Below are positions 53,601 through 63,360 of a stretch of 64,000 bases of DNA, piece by piece. Made by a program: the position numbers and the translations under genes. The stretch comes from Pisaster brevispinus (taxonomy: Eukaryota; Echinodermata; Asteroidea; Forcipulatida; Asteriidae): the NCBI GenBank assembly GCA_023634235.1, contig JAMKCF010000137.1:62001-126000 (forward strand), in the 5' to 3' direction. How positions within the stretch are numbered: the first letter of the stretch is position 1; every line of letters starts with the position of its first letter. The notes beneath the pieces are model-generated. The model saw only the letters and a list, made by a program, of their open reading frames with translations, was not told the DNA's origin and searched no databases.

Positions 53601-56040
53601 TCATTCAAGTCACTACTATTCCAAGAGGAACACCCTTACCCAATCACAACATTGCAGTTAAGTGTCATGCCTCAACATCACTCATCCAGGTCACTACTAG
53701 TCCAAAAGGAACACCCTAACCCAATCACAACATTATAGATATGTGTCATGCCTCAACATCACTCATCCAAGTCACTACTAGTCCAAGAGGAACACCCTAA
53801 CCCAATCACAACAGTATAGTTAAGTGTCATGCCTCAACATCACTCATCCAAGTCACTACTAGTCCAAGAGCAACACCCTAACCCAATCACAACATTATAG
53901 TTAACATGGTTAAGTGTCATGCTCAACATCACTCATCCAAGTCACTACTAGTCGAAGAGGAACACCCTAACCGAATCACAACATTATAGTTAAGTGTCAT
54001 GCCTCAACATCACTCATCCAAGTCACTACTAGTCCAAGAGCAACACCCTAACCCAATCACAACATTATAGTTAAGTGTCATGCCTCAACATCACTCATCC
54101 AAGTCACTACTAGTCCAAAAGGAACACCCTAACCCAATCACAACTTTATAGTTATGTGTCATGCCTCAACATCACTCATCCAAGTCACTACTAGTCCAAG
54201 AGGAACACCCTAACCCAATCACAACATTATAGATATGTGTGATGCCTCAACATCACTCATCCAAGTCACTACTAGTCCAAGAGCAACACCCTAACCCAAT
54301 CACAACATTATAGTTAAGTGTCATGCCTCAACATCACTCATCCAAGTCACTACTAGTCCAAGAGCAACACCCTAACCCAATCACAGCATTATAGTTAAGT
54401 GTCATGCCTCAACATCACTCATTCAAGTCACTACTATTCCAAGAGGAACACCCTTACCCAATCACAACATTGCAGTTATGTGTCATGCCTCAACATCACT
54501 CATCCAGGTCACTACTAGTCCAAAAGGAACACCCTAACCCAATCACAACATTATAGATATGTGTCATGCCTCAACATCACTCATCCAAGTCACTACTAGT
54601 CCAAGAGGAACACCCTAACCCAATCACAACAGTATAGTTAAGTGTCATGCCTCAACATCACTCATCCAAGTCACTACTAGTCCAAGAGCAACACCCTAAC
54701 CCAATCACAACATTATAGTTAAGTGTCATGCCTCAACATCACTCATTCAAGTCACTACTATTCCAAGAGGAACACCCTTACCCAATCACAACATTGCAGT
54801 TAAGTGTCATGCCTCAACATCACTCATCCAGGTCACTACTAGTCCAAAAGGAACACCCTAACCCAATCACAACATTATAGATATGTGTCATGCCTCAACA
54901 TCACTCATCCAAGTCACTACTAGTCCAAGTGGAACACCCTAACCCAATCACAACAGTATAGTTAAGTGTCATGCCTCAACATCACTCATCCAAGTCACTA
55001 CTAGTCCAAGAGCAACACCCTAACCCAATCACAACATTATAGTTAACATGGTTAAGTGTCATGCCTCAACATCACTCATCCAACTCACTACTAGTCCAAG
55101 ACGAACACCCAAACCCAATCACAACATTATAGTTAAGTGTCATGCCTCAACATCACTCATTCAAGTCACTACTAGTCCAAGAGGAACACCCTTACCCAAT
55201 CACAACATTATAGTTAAGTGTCATGCCTCAGCATCACTCATCCAACTCACTACTAGTCCAAGAGGAACACCCTAACCCAATCACAACATTGCAGTTAAGT
55301 GTCATGCCTCAACATAACTCATCCAAGTCACTACTAGTCCAAAAGGAACACCCTAACCCAATCACAACTTTATAGTTATGTGTCATGCCTCAACATCACT
55401 CATCCAAGTCACTACTAGTCCAAGAGCAACACCCTAACCCAATCACAACATTATAGTTAACATGATTAAGTGTCATGCCTCAACATCAATCATCCAACTC
55501 ACTACTAGTCTAAGAGGAACACCCTAACCCAATCACAACATTATAGTTAAGTGTCATGCCTCAACGTCACTCATCCAAGTCACTACTAGTCCAAGAGCAA
55601 CATCCTAACCCAATCACAACATTATAGTTAACATGGTTAAGTGTCATGCTCAACATCACTCATCCAACTCACTACTAGTCTAAGAGGAACACCCTAACCC
55701 AATCACAACATTACAGTTTAGTGTCATGCTCAACATCACTCATCCAAGTCACTACTAGTCCAAGAGGAACACCCTAACCCAATCACAACATTGTAGTTAA
55801 GTGTCATGCCTCAACATCACTCATCCAAGTCACTACTAGTTGAAGAGGAACACCCTAACCCAATCACAACATTGTAGTTAAGTGTCATGCCTCAACATCA
55901 CTCATCCAAGTCACTACTAGTCCAAGGAACACCCTAACCCAATCACAACATTATAGTTAACATGGTTAAGTGTCATGCTCAACATCACTCATCCAACTCA
56001 CTACTAGTCTAAGAGGAACACCCTAACCCAATCACAACAT
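50650..56040. repeat. Duplicated satellite block with 3289-bp offset
   Basis: Segments of about 2.1 kb at 50650-52750 and 53940-56040 match in order. TCATCCAGG occurs at 51211 and 54500 and at 51535 and 54824, and TAGATATGTGTGATG at 50941 and 54230, all with offset 3289. A shorter internal repeat of TCATCCAGG at 53682 and 54500 gives 818. Confidence 0.85.
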
Positions 56041-56466
56041 TACAGTTAAGTGTCATGCCTCAACATCACTCATCCAAGTCACTACTAGTCCAAGAGGAAC
56101 ACCCTTACCCAATCACAACATTATAGTTAAGTGTCATGCCTCAACATCACTCATCCAAGTCACTACTAGTCCAAGAGGAACACCCAAACCCAATCACAAC
56201 ATTATAGTTAAGTGTCATGCCTCAACATCACTCATTCAAGTCACTACTAGTCCAAGAGGAACACCCTTACCCAATCACAACATTATAGTTAAGTGTCATG
56301 CCTCAACATCACTCAACCAAGTCACTACTAGTCCAAGAGGAACACCCTAACCCAATCACAACATTATAGATATGTGTCATGCCTCAACATCACTCATCCA
56401 AGTCACTACTAGTCCAAGAGGAACACCCTAACACAATCACAGCATTATAGTTAAGTGTCATGCCTC

Positions 56467-57491
56467 TTGAGCAAAACAACTATCATTGAAGATTTTGAAT
56501 ACAACACAAATCTTCCTCATAAACTCCTAAAAGAGGCTTTCATGTGAAAAGTGTATCAAGTTAACTGATTCATTTATTCTGTAGTTTGGTCTCTTATCAT
56601 ACTTTGAGATTAAAATCAGTTTCACTGAAGTTGGAAACAGAGGAGAGGGGCCTAATTGAAATCAGACAACTGAAAGGTATTAGTTTCTTAGCAGGTCATT
56701 TGTGTACAAATTATTGAAATATGCCTAGTTTTGCTGATTATATTTCTTTCTAGCACAGAATGATATAGATAGACAGGACTATGAATCAAATCTGGCTCCA
56801 CAGCTCTGTTTCATAAAATTGCTTGTAAGCACAAAAAGTAGCTAAGCACGACAAAAATGTTTTTACCAGATTAAGATTACCAGCCAAAACACCTTGTCTC
56901 ATGTACCATTTATGACTTGTATCCTGCTCATTTCTGCTAAGCAGAAACTGTTAAGCAATAAGTTTAAATTTGTTTGGCCCAACTCCAAGCTGCTTCTTAC
57001 TGTGGATTTCTGCACTTACGGCCACAAAGATCAGGCACGTCACAGGTTGCCATAAGCACAGAAGTCTGTTGTAAGCAGTGCAATGAAATTGCACCCTGGT
57101 CTCAAAAATCTAAAAAGGACTTTGCAAATGTTCAGATATTTAATGAAACAGGCTCTTGCTAGTAGATAAGGGCTTTGGATGCCATGCTATTACCCTGGAT
57201 GGGTATTTAGCCTTGTGTAGGTTCTATCGTGAGTAGTTGACCAGAGAAAGAGTTGCACCCTTCCCATTGAAGGAAATTACAAGCCAAAAATACCATGTAA
57301 TTTATAATGATTTGGTAACTATTTGTGACACGATTTGTCAAGCAATATTTTCTGCTCATACAACTCTAGAATTGGACCATAGTCTTAGTCTTGTCTTAAG
57401 TGTATATATTTAATTTGTATCAGTGAGACAAATCCAGTTTTGGATGTTGTTGTTAGTTTATACTGAGGTATCATGTTGTTTTGATCTGCAG
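56467..57491. other. Non-satellite DNA between array and second exon
   Basis: Sequence becomes unique abruptly after TGCCTC at 56466. A MITE-like repeat occupies about 56803-56981. The last bases form a plausible splice acceptor with a T-rich stretch (GTTGTTTTGATCTGCAG). A 62-codon frame at 56974-57162 has no recognisable features. Confidence 0.5.
56803..56981. mobile_element. Degenerate MITE-like repeat
   Basis: Starts CTGTTTCATAAAATTGCTTG and ends TTTAAATTTGTTTGGCCC. Related motifs lie in opposite orientation near the two ends (GCTTGTAAGCA and AGCTAAGCA at the left; TGCTAAGCA and GTTAAGCAATAAG at the right). It resembles foldback elements with CATAAA-CTGCTTAAGC ends that I recall from marine invertebrate genomes, but this copy is heavily decayed and shows no clear duplication. 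Confidence 0.35.
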
Positions 57492-57606
57492 GACAAGTTG
57501 GATGAGAACACCCTGTACAATGACATTGTAGAGTTTTGTAACAAGGATAACTCTGTCTACTTCATTGTGGGTCTGTTTTTGTTCCATGGACTCCCTCTCC
57601 AACTCG
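57492..57606 (+). CDS. Candidate internal coding exon, protein unidentified
   Basis: Bounded by a good acceptor (TTTTGATCTGCAG, ending 57491) and a donor (CTCG|GTAAGA at 57607). The 115 nt read in phase 0 as DKLDENTLYNDIVEFCNKDN followed by SVYFIVGLFLFHGLPLQL, with one base left over (phase 1). The pattern, a charged helix then a hydrophobic stretch broken by HG and P, could be part of a helical repeat protein, but I recognise no family. It is compatible in strand and phase with the candidate exon ending at 12360. If they are neighbours the intron would be 45131 bp and would contain the whole 81-bp satellite. Confidence 0.6.
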
Positions 57607-57696
57607 GTAAGACTTATTTCTTAGCCAGAAAACTTATATTTCTGAATATATTTGTTCTTATTATTTCCTGGCACACCCAGGATTATGTCTTTGGAA

Positions 57697-57830
57697 GGGG
57701 GGGGGGGGGGCGAAAAGAAATGTAATTGGAGGGGTCCAGGGGCAAAGCCCCAGTGGGGGTCCAATTGGCAAAAGTCCCGGGAAGCTCGGAGCTTTTGGCA
57801 TTTTTTGGGATGAAAAGTCTAGTCTCTGTA
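57697..57830. repeat. G14 homopolymer and small hairpins
   Basis: A run of fourteen G (57697-57710) is followed by GGGGCAAAGCCCC and AAGCTCGGAGCTT, two short perfect stem-loops, with GGGGTCCA repeated. This GGGTCCAGGGGCAAAGCCCC style is reminiscent of dispersed repeats in marine invertebrates (recollection). No coding evidence. Confidence 0.5.
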
Positions 57831-59459
57831 TGCCTAAAAACTGAGATCAATATTAATTTTTACTGGAAATATTTCTGTAACATCAACTTGCTCAAAGAAA
57901 ATCTGACTCCCACAAATCAACCAGACTGAGTATGCGTATGTGTGTAACCTTGCCCAGATCCTACCGATAATCCTTTGTTGTGCAAAATTGATGTCATATA
58001 ATAATAATCTTTACCACGAAAAAATTAAATTGAAAATTTAACCTGGGCATAAATTTGATTTTTGATTTGGAAAAGGTTGGAATTCAGGCCTTCTCAATCC
58101 ATGCACAGTAAAGAGAAATATATAGAGCAATTTGGACAGGAAGCAATACATGATGACATGGGTTAGGATCTTGTGGGTGCATTATCTGTTTTCATGCATA
58201 TTTATTAAAAACATTGTGGTATAAAAAACCACTAATATTCAGTATCAATTCCATGAGCCCTTCATGTATTGAGGAATGAACTTCTTGCAGTTGCAAGTAT
58301 TAGGTTTTTTTTCTGAACTCTGAAGCAGAATTCTTTTTTAACAAGTTTTTAAAATATTTTTTTACAAAACTTTTATTTAATGCTTTCCAATGTTCACAAG
58401 ACGGCAGACTTACTGATAATGTCAAGAACGATTATAAAATATTTTAAAACCAATTAAGGCCTATAATTTGAAGTTCCTCTACGTGCCCAAAAAAATTGAA
58501 TACTAAAAAAAACTACTATAATTAACCATTTTATTTTAATCAACAACCATAGATAAAATCGGAATTAAGTGACATGCAAGGTTTGGCAATACTGATTAAC
58601 AGAACATAGCCACAGGGGTTGAATAACTTGCGATTCTTATTTATTATTACTTCGATCATCTCGGCACAGCATTAATTTCATGCTACTTCCCGAAAGTCTG
58701 TAAAGATACAAAACTGTAAACAAAATTTTTTATTTTCGTTTAAATTAAGACCAACCTGATAATGTTTATACAGACATCTTGACATAATTGACTTTGCTGC
58801 AACAGTGGGGTCCCCAACGCCCACAGTGACAATGACAGTACAATTGCTGATTTCATATTGTCTTGTTTGCCTTGTTTTTGGTTTTTCTGGTTTGAATCAA
58901 AGAAAAATCAAACGGTTGCATCAGGATGAAAAGTTTAAAGCTTTAAACTTTACTTCAAAGATATTGATAGCGTGCTAGTAACAGCAACATTATAAATGTA
59001 GTAGAATTGATTAAAAATGTGCAGCATGTACAAACACTTTTATTAACACAGTGTTGTTTCCTTCCGTGTCTCACATGAAACCTATCAGTAAAAGTTATGT
59101 CCAATCAAGAACCTTCCCAAACCACAGCCCTGACTATAATCTCTCATAGATGTTCATAAACATCAAATCCATCTTCTTAAATTTAAGATTAGGAACCAGC
59201 CAGAGCTCAAGTCGGAAACCATTACTCAGTGTCAGAAAGGGCTCTTCTTACAAAAAGTGCCATACATAAACAATTCTTACTCTAATTGTGTACACACACT
59301 TATTCAATACTTTTAAAATAACACTCAGTAATTCAGCAAAACCAGCAATTAGTTACTTTACAACCTCAATTTGTTCGTTGATAGTATGAACATGTCTTTC
59401 CAATGTGTATACATCTTACTTAGACTTTGCTACACAAGCTTTTTTGTAGAGGGAAAACT
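57831..59459. other. Unassigned AT-rich DNA
   Basis: Presumably intron or intergenic. No exon with paired splice sites, RNA gene or recognisable element was found. Confidence 0.4.
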
Positions 59460-59740
59460 ACATTATTCTCCTTGCCAAGTTTTCTAGAACATATCATATT
59501 AGGATGGGATCATTGTTTTTTTCTTGGAAGAATCAAAACATCTCGTTTTCAAGAAACATAACATAAATGGATGGTTAATCATTAGTTTTGAAGAGTCCAT
59601 TCATTCTAATCCTCTCGTTATCAAGAAACATATCATAAAGGGAGGGTACATCATTGGTTATTGGAAGAGTACATTCATTCCGATCCTTTAGTTTACAAGA
59701 AACATATCATCAAATGATGGTATCTCTTTGGCTTTCCGAA
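59460..59740. repeat. Four degenerate units of about 70-74 bp
   Basis: The string AAGAAACATA(A/T)CATAAA or a close variant recurs at 59551, 59623 and 59697, with a weaker copy (TAGAACATATCATATT) near 59484. Each unit also has a TCATT(A/G)GTT-like segment and CATTCATTC(T/C)(A/G)ATCC. It is an old, diverged tandem repeat. Confidence 0.7.
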
Positions 59741-61237
59741 GTTTGGTATATTACAAAATATCATTACAGGTAATTAGTTAGTAGAAATACTTGATCTTTA
59801 AAAATATTAATTGAACGGGTCTGGCCAGAGTCAAAGGAGTTAGTTCCGTGTCAGCCTCCGATACTCAATCTGTACCTTTTTTTACTATTAAAGAACATAA
59901 TACATTTACCCTAAAAAACTTTACCATAACACAAATAGTTTTTAAGTTGCTGATTTAGCGATTAACCTATCTATAAACCACAGTTAGTAAGTTGACATTA
60001 AACAACTGCGCTTTTTTGACACATAATATAGTCAGAATGAGAAATGTCAATGTTGAGACTACTAGATGACGTTGCAACAGAGTGTATGGGTGAAAAAGAA
60101 GCTAAACAAATCGGCTGCCATTAATATTTTTCTAATCAATTGCAAACTAAAATACACACAATCCACCAGTAAATTTCGGGAAATAAAAATCGTTAAAAAA
60201 TTTGTTTAGGGTTCAAATTTATATTCTTATTTAAATTAAACTAAAAATGCATAAACAAGGGAAATGGGTTTCTATAGTATTCTAACATTCTAACATTTTA
60301 ACATTCTAGCAAGTTGGCCAAGGCCATGAATGGAATGTGAACAAACCAACACCAATAGTAAACGTGCTCGAAAATACCATATGCACCCGTCATTAGCCTG
60401 GCCCCTATATATAGCATATTTAAAGCATTGCTCGTCGCATATGTTAACTACTACCTGGGGGAAAGTAGGAAATCTGCCTGGACTACTACTTTCGCTTAGT
60501 GGATCGAGGGGACATCTCATTATTAACTTCAGTGCCGTGGAGTTACAACACTGCAAAAGACCCCATCGATCGATGCAAAAGACCGACCGATGTATTGGTC
60601 GGATTACTTGCCTCTTTGGCGTTCCATAAAAGCTAAGGCTTGCTTTGTGCAGGAGTCATGGGGGAATTCCCTAAGTCCAGCTGCCGACTACTGTGGAACT
60701 AAATGACGTACAGGTAAACAACCTTTCCCTGGCCACTCAAACTTTAAATTATGTTTCTCAAGCGCATTCTCCTAGAGGTCAAGGAAATGGGATTACAACT
60801 AAATACGCAGAGTAATTATTTTAGAAAAAAACTGCTTGATCAGACAGTTGCATCAGACTGGTAGGTTTAGGCACTAGAGGGGTATTGAACGATTCCTAAA
60901 AGGTGATGTACGTATAGCGAGCGTGACAATAGGGACTGTAAGCGTATTTTTTTCCCAGGATGAACGTGGGCAATTAACATAAATGGGCGTAGTTCACTTT
61001 ACATTTCCCCTTGCACATGCGTACTTGGACGTAATAGTTGTGGGTTGAAATACCATTTGGTGCTCGATATTGGGCATGGTGGCACCCCCACCCCCATTGT
61101 GTCTTCATTGTGTCCTTGGAATCTCAGGAATTCTGAGAGGATTTTAGGAGGGTACTTTTGTACAAGAGGAAAATAGTGTGTCAAAGCATTGAGAAGTAAA
61201 CTAGTTTATTGCTCCATGGTTAAAGTATGGGAATGTT
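59741..61237. other. Unassigned DNA
   Basis: Contains a small TTCTAACAT repeat near 60280-60310 and overlapping opposite-strand frames around 60290-60629 without recognisable protein features. No gene is supported. Confidence 0.4.
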
Positions 61238-61252
61238 GGGGGGGGGGGGGGG
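61238..61252. repeat. G15 homopolymer
   Basis: Fifteen consecutive G after GAATGTT. Confidence 0.9.
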
Positions 61253-61319
61253 TCCTCTGCCCCATATCGGGCATGGTATATGAAATGACACTCGCGTGTA
61301 TTGGTATGTGCCATGTGAA

Positions 61320-61362
61320 AGTACATGTACATGTGCATGTACATGTGCATGTACTGTACATT
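61320..61362. repeat. ACATGT/GCATGT microsatellite
   Basis: Alternating GTACATGTACATGTGCATGT-type units, six-bp period, largely self-complementary. Confidence 0.85.
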
Positions 61363-62643
61363 GTTTACAAAAATGCGTTGCGGCTTGCTGAGTCTTGATT
61401 GCCCGATAAAATATTTTGGGATAGGGTTGGGAAGGGGAGGGAGGGCAAGTAAGAAAATAGACCGCCGGTCATAATGAAAGAAGAAACCCTTTAAATGAAA
61501 TTAGAAATGGTCCTAAATGTTTGTGATGAAAGTACACTGCAGTACAAATACCAGAAGGGTCCTATTATGGAAGCCGGTAAGGGGCCTCTATTCATGGTTT
61601 ACACGTTTCGACCGTAAACTCCGGTAGGAATAAACCCAAATCGCGGCTCCTGAATACCTGAATACCTGAATCACCGAGTAACTTTTAGTTTTTTATTTTA
61701 TTACTATAATATTTGTTTTTAATTTACGTTGTATATTGAATTTAAACAATATCATCGACGACAAAGAGAGGCACACTCGCAAACTAATTAATCAACGGGG
61801 AAAGTATTATGATAACTATTTTAATCGCGGCAAATTTAAAATAAATGTGATTGTATCCATCGGAAAAAATAAAAACTTAGACGTACACTACGTCAAGCAA
61901 TGTATCCGACAAGTAGTTTAAACCCACAAGAATTAATATCTAAAACTGTTTTTAAAATGTCTTAAGTTGCTCTTTTCTAGAGCCTTCATCGTGACAGGTT
62001 TCCATCACCAAGTCGAGGCTTACAATGAGTCCGTGCAGAGAGACAAAAAAAGCATCGGAAACTAAATCCAATGTTATTTGAAGCTAATACCAGCCAAATA
62101 ACTTACATATAAAACCACTGAAATAATCATTCTTACTTCGACCAATATTTAAAGCAACAATACGAGTGTCGTACTGTCGTTACTAATACTGAACTTCAAG
62201 TCTATTTGGTAGAGAAATTTGCTAACTTACATTTACCTGTGTTATTGTTTTGAGCTCGATTTATTCAATTATAATGGGGGGTCGAGTCGGCTGGGTGAAA
62301 TCAAACCATACCTTCACCCACAGCCAGTATCCGAAATTCATTAGGTTGATTCTCGGGCAGAAAATCAAATAATTATGTTGTTGTCTCTTCTAAAAATTCC
62401 GTACTTTTATCGTGACCGTTAAACATACAGAGCGCCCTCTCCGGGCTTAGTTTTAGCCGGAATTAGCCGTTGTTACAGTGTACAAGACGTTGATGGAGTC
62501 CCATAAGTTTTTATGTGATTTGCATTTTCTTTGAACGTAAAAAATATACATCTACGTGTTCTTGCCATCAAGCTCATGTTAACCAAGGCCTATACACAGA
62601 TCCGGCTCTTTACAGTGTAAAATGTTTTTGTTTCTGAGGGTCA
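61363..62643. other. Unassigned DNA
   Basis: Includes three short copies of CTGAATACCTGAAT type near 61650-61675. A 61-codon open frame at 61736-61921 is basic but unrecognised. No supported gene. Confidence 0.4.
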
Positions 62644-62656
62644 CCCCCCCCCCCCC
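62644..62656. repeat. C13 homopolymer
   Basis: Thirteen C followed by ACCC. Confidence 0.9.
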
Positions 62657-62867
62657 ACCCTTCGCCCCTCGATAAATGAATTCAACTCTACGAATCTTCT
62701 TTCTTTATTGGCGGAAAAATCCCTGCTCTTAGAAAGTGCGTCTTCGTAATAAAATTCTTGAAAGGATTCTACATTTGGAGCGCTTTTCCAAGAGCTAGTA
62801 AGTCATTTTGTTTAATTTTTTTTCTGTTTCTCTTTTGAAATCATGCTTTTCCAAACTGAGACTGAGA

Positions 62868-62955
62868 GGAGAACTGCTTAACTCAGTTCAGTGATATGCA
62901 TTTTCCATGTGCTGTTGGAGACGGAGAACAGCTGCCTAACTCAGTTCAGTGATAG
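62868..62955. repeat. Direct repeat pair of about 30 bp
   Basis: GGAGAACTGCTTAACTCAG at 62868 and GGAGAACAGCTGCCTAACTC about 55 bp later both continue into CAGTTCAGTGATA. Confidence 0.8.
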
Positions 62956-62991
62956 GCAGAACTAGCAGGGCAAAGGCAAATTTATGGGGGA

Positions 62992-63068
62992 GGGGGGGGG
63001 GGTGATAGGTAGCGAGCCATTCATTTGTGCATTTCTTCGCTCTCTTATTTAGAGGATGGGGGGGGGGG
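62992..63068. repeat. Two G11 homopolymers
   Basis: Runs of eleven G at 62992-63002 and 63058-63068, separated by 55 bp of ordinary sequence. Confidence 0.9.
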
Positions 63069-63331
63069 CTGTTGGCGGCTGCCGACACCGGTCACGACAC
63101 TGGAAACGAGTAGCTATTGTTGTTGTATTAATTGTTTTATAATAAATATAGGCCTATTACAGTTCATTCTGTTAGGATTTACACATCTGTTATTTTATAT
63201 GCTTCCTTGACCCTACGAGTACCTTGTAATGTCAGCTATCCCTCAAGACTATTCATTACTTCTTGCACGATTCTCCTTCTTTTTATAATACAGCCCTCAA
63301 CAAATGTCTGTACAGGGGGGGGTGAACGTCG

Positions 63332-63359
63332 CCCCCCCCCCCCCCCCCCCCCCCCCCCC
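63332..63359. repeat. C28 homopolymer
   Basis: Twenty-eight C in a row, preceded at 63315-63322 by a run of eight G. The true length is uncertain because such runs are error-prone in sequencing. Confidence 0.85.
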
Positions 63360-63360
63360 G

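Larger units (their letters stand above)
13162..56466. repeat. 81-bp satellite array, about 43.3 kb
   Basis: Roughly 520-530 head-to-tail monomers. The common unit reads TTATAGTTAAGTGTCATGCC, TCAACATCACTCATCCAAGT, CACTACTAGTCCAAGAGGAA, CACCCTAACCCAATCACAAC, A (81 bp). A 90-bp form adds 9 bp to give AGTTAACATGGTTAAG. Recurrent variants are GAGCAAC, GTCGAAG, TCTAAGAGG, CCAACTCAC, ATTCAAG, CTGACCC, CTAACCAAATC and AACGTCAC. Nearly every unit has ACTAGT and CCCTAACC. Since 81 and 90 are multiples of 3, short frames such as MPQHHSSKSLLVQEEHPNPI open wherever the usual TAG is mutated; they are not genes. Both array edges fall within the window. Confidence 0.98.

Noticed and set aside
13632..55275. 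Plus-strand frames with MPQHHSSKSLLVQEEHPNPI repeats
   Set aside because: The 81-bp monomer is a multiple of three, so frames open wherever the usual TAG is mutated. They are scattered, short and unconserved in length.
13162..56466. CRISPR array
   Set aside because: Units are contiguous with no unique spacers, and the genome context is eukaryotic.
13162..56466. Centromeric satellite
   Set aside because: The array is only 43 kb, both edges are in ordinary sequence, and nothing seen in the sequence ties it to a centromere. Not excluded, but not supported.
60290..60629. Overlapping opposite-strand frames of 88 and 99 codons
   Set aside because: Neither has a recognisable domain; they overlap, and splice or polyadenylation context is missing.
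60653..60713. Possible 61-nt exon between GCTTTGTGCAG and CAG|GTAAAC
   Set aside because: In the phase left by the exon at 57492-57606 it meets a TAA before the donor, and its sequence is unremarkable; more likely chance splice-like signals.
61061..61275. Repeated ATATTGGGCATGGT/ATATCGGGCATGGT pair as a possible insertion duplication
   Set aside because: The match is only about 14 bp with a mismatch, and the sequence between has no element-like ends.
61736..61921. Basic 61-codon open frame
   Set aside because: No homologous motif, no convincing start or splice context, and AT-rich sequence in which such frames are expected.
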